Assembly: GCA_050998805.1 (NCBI GenBank) | Contig: JBPCPV010000055.1 | Coordinates: 1 to 64,000 of the forward strand | Reading direction: 5' to 3' | Length of the DNA: 64,000 nucleotides | Source: JAICKM01 sp050998805 | Lineage (GTDB): Bacteria > Chloroflexota > Chloroflexia > QHBQ01 > JAICKM01 | Shown here: positions 35,405 to 44,447 of the stretch, in pieces | Layout: the number at the start of each line of letters is the position of its first letter | How positions within the stretch are numbered: the first letter of the stretch is position 1 | Made by a program: the position numbers and the translations under genes | The notes under the pieces: generated by a model | Told to the model about the DNA's origin: nothing | Database searches by the model: none | Seen by the model: the letters and a program-made list of their open reading frames with translations, nothing else

Positions 35405-35959
35405 ATGGCACGGAAGAAAGGAGCCCGCCTCGTCATTGACGCATCCGTGGCGTGTGCGGCCGGTGGCGAATCAGCGACGGCTGATCGGGCTAAAAAATGT
35501 CGGGATCTGCTCGTTGTGGTTGAAGAAAGCCCACATCGCTACTACGTCGTTCTGACTGAAGAGATCATAGCCGAGTGGAATAATAATCAATCCAGCTTTG
35601 CTCGTGGCTGGCGGCGCAGAGTTTTGACCGCTAAGAAGGTCTGTCGCGTCGATCCTCCGGCCTACAACGAATTGCGCGACACTATCAAGAAGGTTGCCGG
35701 CAAAGAAAAAGAGCGTACCGCTATGCTGGAAGACTTCCTCTTGATCAAAGCAGCCCTTGCCACCGACCGCATTGTGATCTCGCGCGATGTCAGATCCAGA
35801 AACCCTTTTGCCGCCGCCTCTCGCGAGAGAGGCGCTGGTGCCATGAAGACTATTGCCTGGCTCAACCCAGACAGCGAGGATGTTGCGATCTGGCTTACCG
35901 GCGGTGCTGTTTGCGAAGAAAAGCAACTCCTCGACTTTCTTGAGGAAGCCGCTTCTTAA
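35405..35959 (+). CDS. PIN-like domain protein, possible ribonuclease toxin
   Basis: 184 residues. LVIDASVA at 9-16 gives the first catalytic Asp (D12), LTEEIIAEW supplies an acidic residue near 53, and EDFLLIKAALATDRIVISRD gives the C-terminal Asp pair. This is the PIN arrangement for metal-dependent RNase activity. It is longer than VapC toxins (about 130), so it may be a variant. The region is lower in GC than the glycan genes, in keeping with a mobile accessory locus. Toxin identity is inferred from fold and the small upstream ORF. Confidence 0.65.
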   Translation: MARKKGARLVIDASVACAAGGESATADRAKKCRDLLVVVEESPHRYYVVLTEEIIAEWNNNQSSFARGWRRRVLTAKKVCRVDPPAYNELRDTIKKVAGKEKERTAMLEDFLLIKAALATDRIVISRDVRSRNPFAAASRERGAGAMKTIAWLNPDSEDVAIWLTGGAVCEEKQLLDFLEEAAS

Positions 35960-36099
35960 ACCACATTTGCTCTCCCACTGCTGATCTCTGACACCCCTTC
36001 TACCTTGCCGTCCGCAGGATCAGAATTGACATGTGCGGAAAGCTCTGCTACAATGTGGGCAACAAGGTTCTGAGCAGTTATCGAGTGATCAGGATCCAT
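35956..36099 (-). CDS. Possible small hypothetical protein
   Basis: 47-codon frame from ATG 36099, convergent with and overlapping the PIN gene end by 4 nt. The product (MDPDHSITAQNLVAHIVAEL...) has a plausible helix, but no ribosome-binding site or family is evident. It could be spurious. Confidence 0.2.
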   Translation of the reverse strand: MDPDHSITAQNLVAHIVAELSAHVNSDPADGKVEGVSEISSGRANVV

Positions 36100-36389
36100 A
36101 CCAGGTACCGTCTCGCCGAGCGTACTGGAAGGCACCGCACCACAAGGGTGAGGATAGCTCGCCGGCTTGCTGTGGGCGGTGCCTTTATGGTAGACTAGAT
36201 AGTGCGCTACCCTGGGCTGCACAGCTGTCGCCACGCGGCGGGCGGCGCTCCTGGCTTGCCCTCGGCTTATCATGTCGTTACTAGGATCACCCTGAGCAGT
36301 GTGCTGTGCGGGCACTTCAGTGGGAAAGAGCATCTTTCAGTACCAGACGCGCGCTTCGGAGCAGAGCGCGAGGAGGAAGCAGACACCGG
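36100..36389. other. Intergenic region upstream of the GT-C/PA14/NHL genes
   Basis: No convincing gene. A possible plus-strand promoter is TTGCTG (36167), an 18-nt spacer and TAGACT (36191). AGGAGG at 36371-36376 lies 13 nt before the ATG at 36390. Confidence 0.35.
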
Positions 36390-39300
36390 ATGATCATAAC
36401 AAGAGACAGGCCCGCCCTGGCAGATGCACCCGCGGTTCGAATGACCGCTACCCGTCACCGGCTGAGAGCCTTCTGGGCGGCCCGCAGTTGGTGGGGCGGA
36501 TTGATTGTACTCGGATTGGCCGCGTATGCCCAGAATATGTACATGAACGGCGGAGACGCAGAAGTTGCAGCCCGGCTGTACTGGGCCGCGATTATCCTGC
36601 TGATTCTTGTCCTGTTGCATCCGGCCTGGCCCTGGCACCGCGAACAGACAACGCAAACGGCTTCCCAAGCGGCCGACGTCGCCGTGGCGCTTCCGGCGAT
36701 GGCAGCACCCGCCGTGGTGGCTCGTCCGGCCGGTGCCCGGCCCGCGCGCGCCGCCGTCGCTCCTGCCGCCACGCCGGTGGCCGCGCGTATCGGTCTGTGG
36801 GCGCTCTGGCAAGGCATACGCGGGCGTTGGGGTTGGCGGATTACGGTGCCGGGTCTTGTCCTCTCGCTCGGGCTAGCGGGTGGCGCCACGCTGCTGCTCC
36901 GGGCGGATATTGCCGACGCGCGGGGCGGCTGGCTTTGGGCCGCCGCCTTGGCGACCTTGATTCTGACCTTCGCCGGGGCACCCCGCTGGCCGCGGGGCGT
37001 CGGCGGGCTCCTCCCCGGACCCGAAGACGATTTCTTCGGGCGAGGCGTGCCGCGGCCGGCCTTGCGCTGGGAAATTGTTCTGGCGGCCGGCGTCATTGCG
37101 CTCGCCCTGGTGCTCCGGCTCATGAATCTCGAATACATGCCCGGGATCTTCGGCGATGAAGGTGAGCGCGGCATGGACGCCCGCGCGATTGTGGAAGGGC
37201 ATCCGACCCTGCTGTTCGGCTACGGCTGGTGGGGAGTGCCGAACCTTTACTTCTATTGGATATCCTGGATGTTGCGCCTCTTCGGCGACAACATGGTCGG
37301 GGACCGTATGGTGTCGGTCATCAGCGGCGTCGTAACGGTCTGGCTGGTGTACCGCATCGGCCGTCTCCTCTGGGGCCCGCGCGTTGGCCTAGTCGCCGGT
37401 GCCCTGCTGGCGGTTTCGCCGCTTTGGCTGCAATATAGCCGCGAGGCGGGCGAGAGTACACCCACCGCGATGTGCTGGGCGGGCGGTTTCCTGTTCCTGT
37501 TCCGCGCATTGCGCTTCCGTAGGTGGAGCGACTGGGTCTTTGCCGGCCTGTGTTTCGGCTTCAGCCTCTATTTCTACGCGGCCGGGAAGCTGGTCGTGCC
37601 GATGCTGGCCGTGATCGTGGTCTACTGTTTGATCCGCTGGCGCTTGGCGTTCTTCAAGCGGTATCTGTTCGGCTTCGTCTTGTCGGGAGTTGCTTTCGGT
37701 CTCGCTTTCTTGCCGTATGCGCTCTTTTTGATCACTGACAATTGGCACGGCTTTTTTGGACGGGCGCAGGAAACCTCCATCTTCTCGGCGCAAAACCAGG
37801 CGCTCACTTTCAACCGGCTCGGCGTGCCATATGATGCGAGTTGGGCGGGGCAGACTCTACAGCAGAGTCTACTGAGCCATCCCTGGCAGTGGGCGCTGCT
37901 CATCTTCCAGCAGGCGCGGATCGCCAGCGAAGTTCTGTATCGCATCGGCGACAGCGCGTTCTTCTACACGATCCAACTCCATCACGGGACGCTGTTAAGC
38001 CCCGTCCTGGCCTTCCTGACCGTCCTGGGGCTGGCCTATGCCACCTGGAAGCTGTGGGACGGGCGCTTTGGGCTGCTGCTGATCTGGTTCTGGGGGGGCA
38101 TGGCGGGTATAGTCATGACCATTGATGCGCCGAACGTGCAACGCCTTGTCGGCGCGTGGCCGGTCGTGTTCCTATTCCCAGCTGTGCTGATCGATCGGAT
38201 CTCGGCTGGGGCCTGGCCAATCAGCCGCGCGTTGGCCCGTCGCTGGTCCACAATCCCGCTCGCGGGGCTGATCGTCTTTGCCGGTGTCGACGGCTACCAG
38301 GAGTATTTCGTCAGCTACGCCGCGCAGTGCCCGTTCTGCATCGCGACCGTACAGGCGCGCTACGTACAGGCGTTGGGGCAAGACTACAAGGGCTACCAGA
38401 TGGGCGTCGGCGGGTATGACATCTACTTCGGCTATGGCAGTACACGCTTCGTAGCCAAAGGCGTGGAGGGCGACGACCTGAATGTGCCGATGGACTTCTT
38501 TCCCATTACCGACAATAATGGGAAAGGGGCGGCCTTTCTGGTCTATCCCTCTAACGCTCAGTACCTGCCGATTATCCGCGCATTCTACCCGGGTGGGAGC
38601 GAAGAAGCGATCAAGGGTAACGACGGCTCGTTCATTTTCACCAGCTACAAGGTGAGCAGTGTGCAGATGGCGGCTTTCGAGACCGCCCATGCCGCGTACC
38701 AGCCAGCGCAGGGCGCAGCCATCACGCGCGACGAGCCGAACCTGGGAACGAAACGGGCGTCGAACGCCGGTGGAGGCACCTGGGCACCACCCGCGGGCTT
38801 GGCCTACCCGGTCACCGCGACCTGGCAAGGCGGCCTGGTTGCGCCAACGTATGGGCTATATACTTTCGTGCTCAAGGGAGCGCAGACCGGCCAACTCGAC
38901 GTCGACGGCAAGCCGGTGCTGGACGCCGCGACGCCGATCAACGCTTCGGGTGACCGCGAAGTCGTGCTGGTGCTGGCTAAAGGCATCCACGATGTGCGGC
39001 TGGGAGGCACGCTGTCGAGCGCGCAGGGTCAGGTAGATCTCGAGTGGGCGGCGGCCGGCGCGTCGCTGCCGATCGCGGCCCGATACCTATACAATGGCTC
39101 GACCGGTGGTCTCAGCGGGACAATCGGCGTCGGCGCCGGGCTGGATGCGGCCGATCCCCTGTCCGGGCAGAAGCCGAGCAGCCGCCGGTCCGACCCGTTC
39201 CTCGGCGTCCGCGATACCGGTGCCGCGACGTCGAGCTTGAATCAGCCCGGCCTGCTGGCCCTCTGGAAGGGCACGATCCAGATCCCCACCACAGGCACCT

Positions 39301-40442
39301 ATCAGTTCAGCATCGACTCCAGCGGGCCAAGCCTGCTCAAGGTCGATAACGAAGTCGTTCTGGATACCCGCGGGATCAGCGGGAGCGGCACCGGCGGCAT
39401 AGTGTCCCTGGCGGCCGGTGCCCATGACGTGGATTTGCGCTACAATTGGCCGGGTGGCAGCCGCGGCAACCTCGAATGGTATTGGACCCCACCGGGCGGC
39501 GCGCGCACCATAGTGCCGATGACAGTACTGACTCCTGCGGCGCGCAGCTGGCGACGGGGCGAAGTACCCGATCCGACCACACAGCCGAATCTGGCGCCCG
39601 AGCCCCAGCGGGTGCTGGCGATCCAGCCTGCCGCCGTGCTCGGTGCGGACGCGGGGATGCGGGAAGCGCGAGGGGTGGGCGTGGACAGCGCGGGCCACAT
39701 CTACATCGGCGACAACGGCAACCACCGCGTGCTCGTCCTGGACAAGGACGGCAAGCGGATCGGCGAGTGGGGCGGCGCGACCGACGCATCGGCCGCCGGC
39801 AAGATCAACCTACTCGGCGACTTATGGGCAACTCCGGACGGGCACGTGCTGACCATCGACTCGGGCAATGGCGACCTACAGGAGTTCACAAGCAGCGGGC
39901 AGGTGGTACAGCAACTGGCTGGGCTGGCCCCGGCGTCGGGCGGGCTCGCGATGAGCGCGGACGGGCAGATCTGGGTCGCACACACTGGGGGCAGCAATGT
40001 ACTGCGGCTGGGGGCCGACGGGAAGGTGGCCCAGGAACTTGTGGGGGGGGCCGACGGGACGCGGGCACGACTGGAGCAGCCGATCGACGTCGTGGTGGCA
40101 CCGGACGGGACGGTGTACGCAGTGGACATGCGCCAGCGGATAGTGCAATTGAATAGCGCTGGGCAGATCGTGCATGAATGGCCCGTGGAGATCGGGCTGC
40201 AGCGGGGCGGGAGCCACTTGGCATACTGGAAGGGGCGGGTGGTGATGTGCGACCCGGACCGGTCGCGACTGGTAATGCTCGACCCCACGACAGGGCAGAT
40301 GAGCTACCTGGGAGGCGAGGGTGCGGGACCAGGGCAGTTCCGGATGCCGGTGGGGCTGGCGGTGGGGCCGGACAACCGGCTATACGTACTCGACAGCGAC
40401 AACGCGCGCGTGCAGGTCTTCACAGACCTGCCGCCCCGATAG
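36390..40442 (+). CDS. GT-C glycosyltransferase with two PA14-like modules and a C-terminal NHL propeller
   Basis: 1350 residues. Four TM helices and an Ala/Pro-rich segment (1-220) precede a PMT/ArnT-like GT-C domain (about 225-645) with the catalytic-loop acids Asp256-Glu257 in FGDEGERG. About 806-900 (TWQGGLVAPTYGLYTFVL) and 953-1045 (LWKGTIQIPTTGTYQFSI) are PA14-like sugar-binding beta-modules. About 1085-1350 is an NHL beta-propeller (REARGVGVD, IGDNGNHRVLVLD, then RLYVLDSDNARVQVF). Expected role: transfer of a polyprenyl-linked sugar outside the membrane, with the C-terminal modules binding glycan. ATG 36390 was chosen over an upstream GTG because of the AGGAGG. The next gene starts directly after the stop. 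Confidence 0.85.
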   Translation: MIITRDRPALADAPAVRMTATRHRLRAFWAARSWWGGLIVLGLAAYAQNMYMNGGDAEVAARLYWAAIILLILVLLHPAWPWHREQTTQTASQAADVAVALPAMAAPAVVARPAGARPARAAVAPAATPVAARIGLWALWQGIRGRWGWRITVPGLVLSLGLAGGATLLLRADIADARGGWLWAAALATLILTFAGAPRWPRGVGGLLPGPEDDFFGRGVPRPALRWEIVLAAGVIALALVLRLMNLEYMPGIFGDEGERGMDARAIVEGHPTLLFGYGWWGVPNLYFYWISWMLRLFGDNMVGDRMVSVISGVVTVWLVYRIGRLLWGPRVGLVAGALLAVSPLWLQYSREAGESTPTAMCWAGGFLFLFRALRFRRWSDWVFAGLCFGFSLYFYAAGKLVVPMLAVIVVYCLIRWRLAFFKRYLFGFVLSGVAFGLAFLPYALFLITDNWHGFFGRAQETSIFSAQNQALTFNRLGVPYDASWAGQTLQQSLLSHPWQWALLIFQQARIASEVLYRIGDSAFFYTIQLHHGTLLSPVLAFLTVLGLAYATWKLWDGRFGLLLIWFWGGMAGIVMTIDAPNVQRLVGAWPVVFLFPAVLIDRISAGAWPISRALARRWSTIPLAGLIVFAGVDGYQEYFVSYAAQCPFCIATVQARYVQALGQDYKGYQMGVGGYDIYFGYGSTRFVAKGVEGDDLNVPMDFFPITDNNGKGAAFLVYPSNAQYLPIIRAFYPGGSEEAIKGNDGSFIFTSYKVSSVQMAAFETAHAAYQPAQGAAITRDEPNLGTKRASNAGGGTWAPPAGLAYPVTATWQGGLVAPTYGLYTFVLKGAQTGQLDVDGKPVLDAATPINASGDREVVLVLAKGIHDVRLGGTLSSAQGQVDLEWAAAGASLPIAARYLYNGSTGGLSGTIGVGAGLDAADPLSGQKPSSRRSDPFLGVRDTGAATSSLNQPGLLALWKGTIQIPTTGTYQFSIDSSGPSLLKVDNEVVLDTRGISGSGTGGIVSLAAGAHDVDLRYNWPGGSRGNLEWYWTPPGGARTIVPMTVLTPAARSWRRGEVPDPTTQPNLAPEPQRVLAIQPAAVLGADAGMREARGVGVDSAGHIYIGDNGNHRVLVLDKDGKRIGEWGGATDASAAGKINLLGDLWATPDGHVLTIDSGNGDLQEFTSSGQVVQQLAGLAPASGGLAMSADGQIWVAHTGGSNVLRLGADGKVAQELVGGADGTRARLEQPIDVVVAPDGTVYAVDMRQRIVQLNSAGQIVHEWPVEIGLQRGGSHLAYWKGRVVMCDPDRSRLVMLDPTTGQMSYLGGEGAGPGQFRMPVGLAVGPDNRLYVLDSDNARVQVFTDLPPR

Positions 40443-43400
40443 GTGCGCCCGTTGTCGGGCGACCTCGTCGCAGTGCAGAACACCACATCAGCCAACGCCT
40501 CGCTCAATCCTCCCGGTGTGACTCGCCGCCTCTGGTGCTATCGCGCACCCCTGGCTGGGCTGGCCGTGATCGTGCTCGCTATACTTGGCGAACAACTCTC
40601 GCGGGGTCCGGCGGGGACGACCGCGCCAAATCCGGCTATCGGCATGGATATGCTGCGTGTTGCGGTCGCCCTTGTCGGCCTGGTGGCATGGGTGCGGATC
40701 GGAGCGCGCCTGCCCCGGTCGGGGCCGCCGAGCGAGGCGGGGGTGCTGGTTCGGAGGCCAACGCCCCCGCCACTACAGGCCGTGCCCATCCCCGACCGGC
40801 AACAGACATGGGCTGGTCGGGCCCTGGCGCTCCCGACCGCCATCGACCATCTCCGGGACTTACGCGCGCGGCTGGGCTGGGGAGGTACAGCCCTGGGACT
40901 GCTCGCCGTCACCGGGCTGGCGGTCTGGTGCTATTTGCTGCTGCGCCAAGATTTCCGCGATCCGCTCGCGCCCTGGGTCTGGCTCGCCGCCCTGGTCGCG
41001 CTGGTGCTCACCTTTGTCGGCATGCGGCCCTCGCCTATAGCTAGCCTCGTCCCAAACGATCCCACCGAGCCAGTGACTGAGCCGCCGCTGACCCGGGGTG
41101 AGTGGCTAGCCATCGGCGCGATCATGCTGGTGGCGATCGCCGTCCGCCTCTGGAACCTGGAGTCCATTCCCATCGGGCCTTACACAGATGAGGGCGATCG
41201 AGCGAACGAGGGCCGCCATGTCATCCGGGGTGAGCTCGTGAACCAAGAGCCGTTCGCCCTGTTTGGCGCGGGCTGGTGGGGCGTTCCGAACCTTTACTTC
41301 TGGCTGGTGGGCCAGTCGATCCATCTGTTCGGCAACACCCTGGCTGGAGCCCGTATGGTTCATGCGCTGGCCGGCATCGGCACTGTCTGGTTCACCTACC
41401 GCATCGGCCGGGTGGTTTGGTCGCCCCGTGTTGGTCTCTTGGCTGCGGCCCTGTTGGCCGTGTCGGATTTCGCCATCCAATTTAGCCGGACGGCGGGCGA
41501 GAGCACAATCACGATGTTTACCTGGACAGTTTGCTTCTATTACCTGTATCGGGCGCTCCGCACGCGTAGGCCGCTGGACTTTGTCTGGAGCGGATTGGCC
41601 GCCGGTTTTACGCTCTACGGCTATGTCTCGGGCAAGCTATTGCCGGTGTTCATGGCCCTCATCGCGCTCTATCTGCTGGGGCGCTGGGGTCTACGGGGTG
41701 CCCGCCGGTACTTGCCCGGTCTGGTGCTGCTCGCTCTGGCGGCCGGGCTCACTTACGCCCCGAACGGCCTGTACACGCTGGCCCACACTGACGCCTTTAC
41801 TATGCGCTATAACGGCGTAGCTATTTTCAACCATGCGTCTGACTACCAGGCGGCTTATCATACCGATTCCTGGCCGGTCATTATCGCGCGGCAGTTCATG
41901 TTGACTTATGCCGCGTTTGATGTCGGGCAGGAGCGCGGTCCATTCTATCCGACCAACCAGCCCATCTTGCCCGTCGCTTGGGCGGCTCTATGGGTGCTGG
42001 GCACCGCGTACCTGATCTGGCGGGCGGGCGACGTCCGCTTCGCCGTACTCGGACTCTGGATTCTCAGCGGCCTCGCCGGTGCCGCGCTCACCAACGATAC
42101 GCCGACTCTACAGCGGGTTGCCGGTATGGTGCCGACCCTCGCGCTGGTCCCGGCGGTCTTCCTGGATCGGGTCCGGCGGGGCATCCCGGCCATGGGCCTC
42201 GGCTTACCGAGGCCGCGCCGCACCCTTGTGCTCCGCCGCGCGACGAGTGGCCTTTTCGTCGTGCTGATCCTCACGCTCGCGATCCAAACGCTCTACTTCT
42301 ATTTCGTTCCTTATACGGCCGCCGCCAATTACGAGTGGTTTGGCATGCCGGGGCGCTACGCGCAGACATTAGACCCGCAGCATAACGTGATGTACCTGAT
42401 GGACTACCCGGAGCTGACCTGGGACTCACCCAGCATGAGTCCCTCGCGATTTCTGGCTGGAGATCTGCCGGGGAGCGATCTGATCAATCCCGCCGATGAC
42501 CTGCCTTTGACCACCAACGGCACCAAGAATGCCCACTTCCTGGTGTACCCGTCTGAGGCGGCCTATCTCCCTGTTCTGCAAACGTACTATCCCGGGGGAA
42601 AGCAAACGCCGGTGCTTGGATCGACCGGCCATCCCTACTTTACGGCCTACGCCGTGGACGCACACGAATTAACGAGTCTGCGCCAGACGACCGCGCACTA
42701 CGTGCCTGCTACGGGGCTGGCAGTCACGCGCCAGGAACCCCAACTGGGGACGGCGGGTGCTGACGCAGCCGCGCCGGTGCTTCCCCCCCCGGCGGCCCTT
42801 GCATATCCGGCGCGTGCAGAATGGATCGCAGGCGTCGTAGTTCCGGCCTACGGCACCTACCGGCTGGCGTTGACCGCGCCGGGCGGGGGCACCCTCGAGA
42901 TCGACGGCCGGCCGGTGCTGACGGCCGAGGTGCAGAGTGCTGTTGCCGTCGAGGCACCGGTCGTGCTGGCCAAGGGTGTCCATCAGGTCCGGCTGGCAGG
43001 CACGTTACTGAACGGGGGGGTGGGTGTAGAGCTGCGCTGGGGCACCAATCAAGGGATCCTGGTGCCGGTGGGACAGCGCTTCCTCTGGAACGGGCCTCAA
43101 GGTTCCTTGTTGGGGCAATCCTACAGCGGGCCGGACAGCGGCAAGTCGCTCACCGGCGATCTGCCCTCGGACCAGGCGCTGCCGCTCACGGCCCGTCGGG
43201 ACGGCGTACTAGGCTGGCGGAGCATGAATGCCGTGCTGAAGAGGGGACCAGGCACGGTGGGCGTGTGGCAAGGCACACTCATGATCTCCGCCGCCGGCAC
43301 GTATGTATTCGACGCTGCTACGGCGGCACCGGTCACCCTTTGGGTGGACGGCCGGCTCGCCGGCGCGGCCAACATCCCCGGCACCGCCCGGAGCTTGCCG

Positions 43401-44435
43401 GTCTCGCTGACCCTCCCGGTCGGCAATCATGACTTCGAGGTGCGGTTCCAGGCGCGGACCGACGATTCGGCGCTCGAAGTCTTCTGGACGCCACCCAATC
43501 AGCAGCAGCAGATCCTCTCGCCGGCCGCCTTCCTGCCAGCGAGAGGCGGAGTCTGGATGGCTGCCGAGCGCCCCGGCGTTGCCGCGCCCGATCCAGCCCT
43601 GATTGACGCAATCCCACCCGTACTGCCGGTGGGAGTAGTGGCGCAGGTGTCCGGGGACTGGAAAGAAGCGCGTGGCGTCGCCGTGCTACCTGACGGGTCC
43701 GTGGTTGTCGGGGACACCGGCCATCAACGTCTGCTCGTCTACGCGCCCGACCACCGGCAAGCCGCCGCCTGGGGCAGCGCCGGGAGCGCCGATGGACAAT
43801 TTGGGACGATCAGCGATGTCGCCGTCCGGTCGGACGGGACAATCGCAGTGCTCGACTCCAGCAACGACGATATTCAGCTATTCGACAGCCATGGTAAGGA
43901 AATAGCCCATTGGTGTCGTGATATGGTTCAGATCGGCGATTCCGGCGGACTGACGTGGGGTCCCGACGGCAAGATCTATGTCGCGGACACCGCCCGCAGC
44001 CGGATCGTGCGGCTCGGCACGGCCGGCCGGCCGGAGGCGTCGTTCCGCGACGGAGGTGCCCAGCACCAGGCGCTCAACCAGCCAATCGACGTCGTGGTGA
44101 CAGCCGACGGCACAATCTACGCTGTGGACCTGCTCGGGCGAGTGGTTCGCTTCAGTCACCAGGGCTTGATCGACCGCGAATGGGTTATACCGGTCGGCGC
44201 CGGTCGGGGTGGAAGTCACATGACTCTCTGGGGCCGCTCCCTGGTCATAACCGACCCCGACGGCAACAGCATCGCTACGATCGACCTCGACACCGGAATC
44301 AGCCACGCAGTGCAGGTTGTCGGGTCCGCCCCGCTGGAACTCGTATTGCCGGTCGGGGTCGCTGTGGGGCCTGCCAACCGGCTCTATGTGCTCGACAGCG
44401 ACCATAATCGCGTACTCGTCTTCGAATCGCGCTAG
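40443..44435 (+). CDS. GT-C glycosyltransferase with two PA14-like modules and NHL propeller (paralogue)
   Basis: 1330 residues with the same architecture as the gene before it: TM segments to about 215, a GT-C domain about 219-620 with Asp249-Glu250 in YTDEGDRANEG, PA14-like modules about 786-880 and 938-1030 (VWQGTLMISAAGTYVF), and an NHL propeller about 1069-1330 (KEARGVAVLPDG, VGDTGHQRLLVYAPD, RLYVLDSDHNRVLVF). The GTG at 40443 abuts the preceding TAG with no ribosome-binding site, so initiation probably depends on coupling; a GTG at 40473 is the alternative. Its NHL region is more diverged than those of its two neighbours. Confidence 0.83.
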   Translation: MRPLSGDLVAVQNTTSANASLNPPGVTRRLWCYRAPLAGLAVIVLAILGEQLSRGPAGTTAPNPAIGMDMLRVAVALVGLVAWVRIGARLPRSGPPSEAGVLVRRPTPPPLQAVPIPDRQQTWAGRALALPTAIDHLRDLRARLGWGGTALGLLAVTGLAVWCYLLLRQDFRDPLAPWVWLAALVALVLTFVGMRPSPIASLVPNDPTEPVTEPPLTRGEWLAIGAIMLVAIAVRLWNLESIPIGPYTDEGDRANEGRHVIRGELVNQEPFALFGAGWWGVPNLYFWLVGQSIHLFGNTLAGARMVHALAGIGTVWFTYRIGRVVWSPRVGLLAAALLAVSDFAIQFSRTAGESTITMFTWTVCFYYLYRALRTRRPLDFVWSGLAAGFTLYGYVSGKLLPVFMALIALYLLGRWGLRGARRYLPGLVLLALAAGLTYAPNGLYTLAHTDAFTMRYNGVAIFNHASDYQAAYHTDSWPVIIARQFMLTYAAFDVGQERGPFYPTNQPILPVAWAALWVLGTAYLIWRAGDVRFAVLGLWILSGLAGAALTNDTPTLQRVAGMVPTLALVPAVFLDRVRRGIPAMGLGLPRPRRTLVLRRATSGLFVVLILTLAIQTLYFYFVPYTAAANYEWFGMPGRYAQTLDPQHNVMYLMDYPELTWDSPSMSPSRFLAGDLPGSDLINPADDLPLTTNGTKNAHFLVYPSEAAYLPVLQTYYPGGKQTPVLGSTGHPYFTAYAVDAHELTSLRQTTAHYVPATGLAVTRQEPQLGTAGADAAAPVLPPPAALAYPARAEWIAGVVVPAYGTYRLALTAPGGGTLEIDGRPVLTAEVQSAVAVEAPVVLAKGVHQVRLAGTLLNGGVGVELRWGTNQGILVPVGQRFLWNGPQGSLLGQSYSGPDSGKSLTGDLPSDQALPLTARRDGVLGWRSMNAVLKRGPGTVGVWQGTLMISAAGTYVFDAATAAPVTLWVDGRLAGAANIPGTARSLPVSLTLPVGNHDFEVRFQARTDDSALEVFWTPPNQQQQILSPAAFLPARGGVWMAAERPGVAAPDPALIDAIPPVLPVGVVAQVSGDWKEARGVAVLPDGSVVVGDTGHQRLLVYAPDHRQAAAWGSAGSADGQFGTISDVAVRSDGTIAVLDSSNDDIQLFDSHGKEIAHWCRDMVQIGDSGGLTWGPDGKIYVADTARSRIVRLGTAGRPEASFRDGGAQHQALNQPIDVVVTADGTIYAVDLLGRVVRFSHQGLIDREWVIPVGAGRGGSHMTLWGRSLVITDPDGNSIATIDLDTGISHAVQVVGSAPLELVLPVGVAVGPANRLYVLDSDHNRVLVFESR

Positions 44436-44447
44436 CACTTAACAGGG

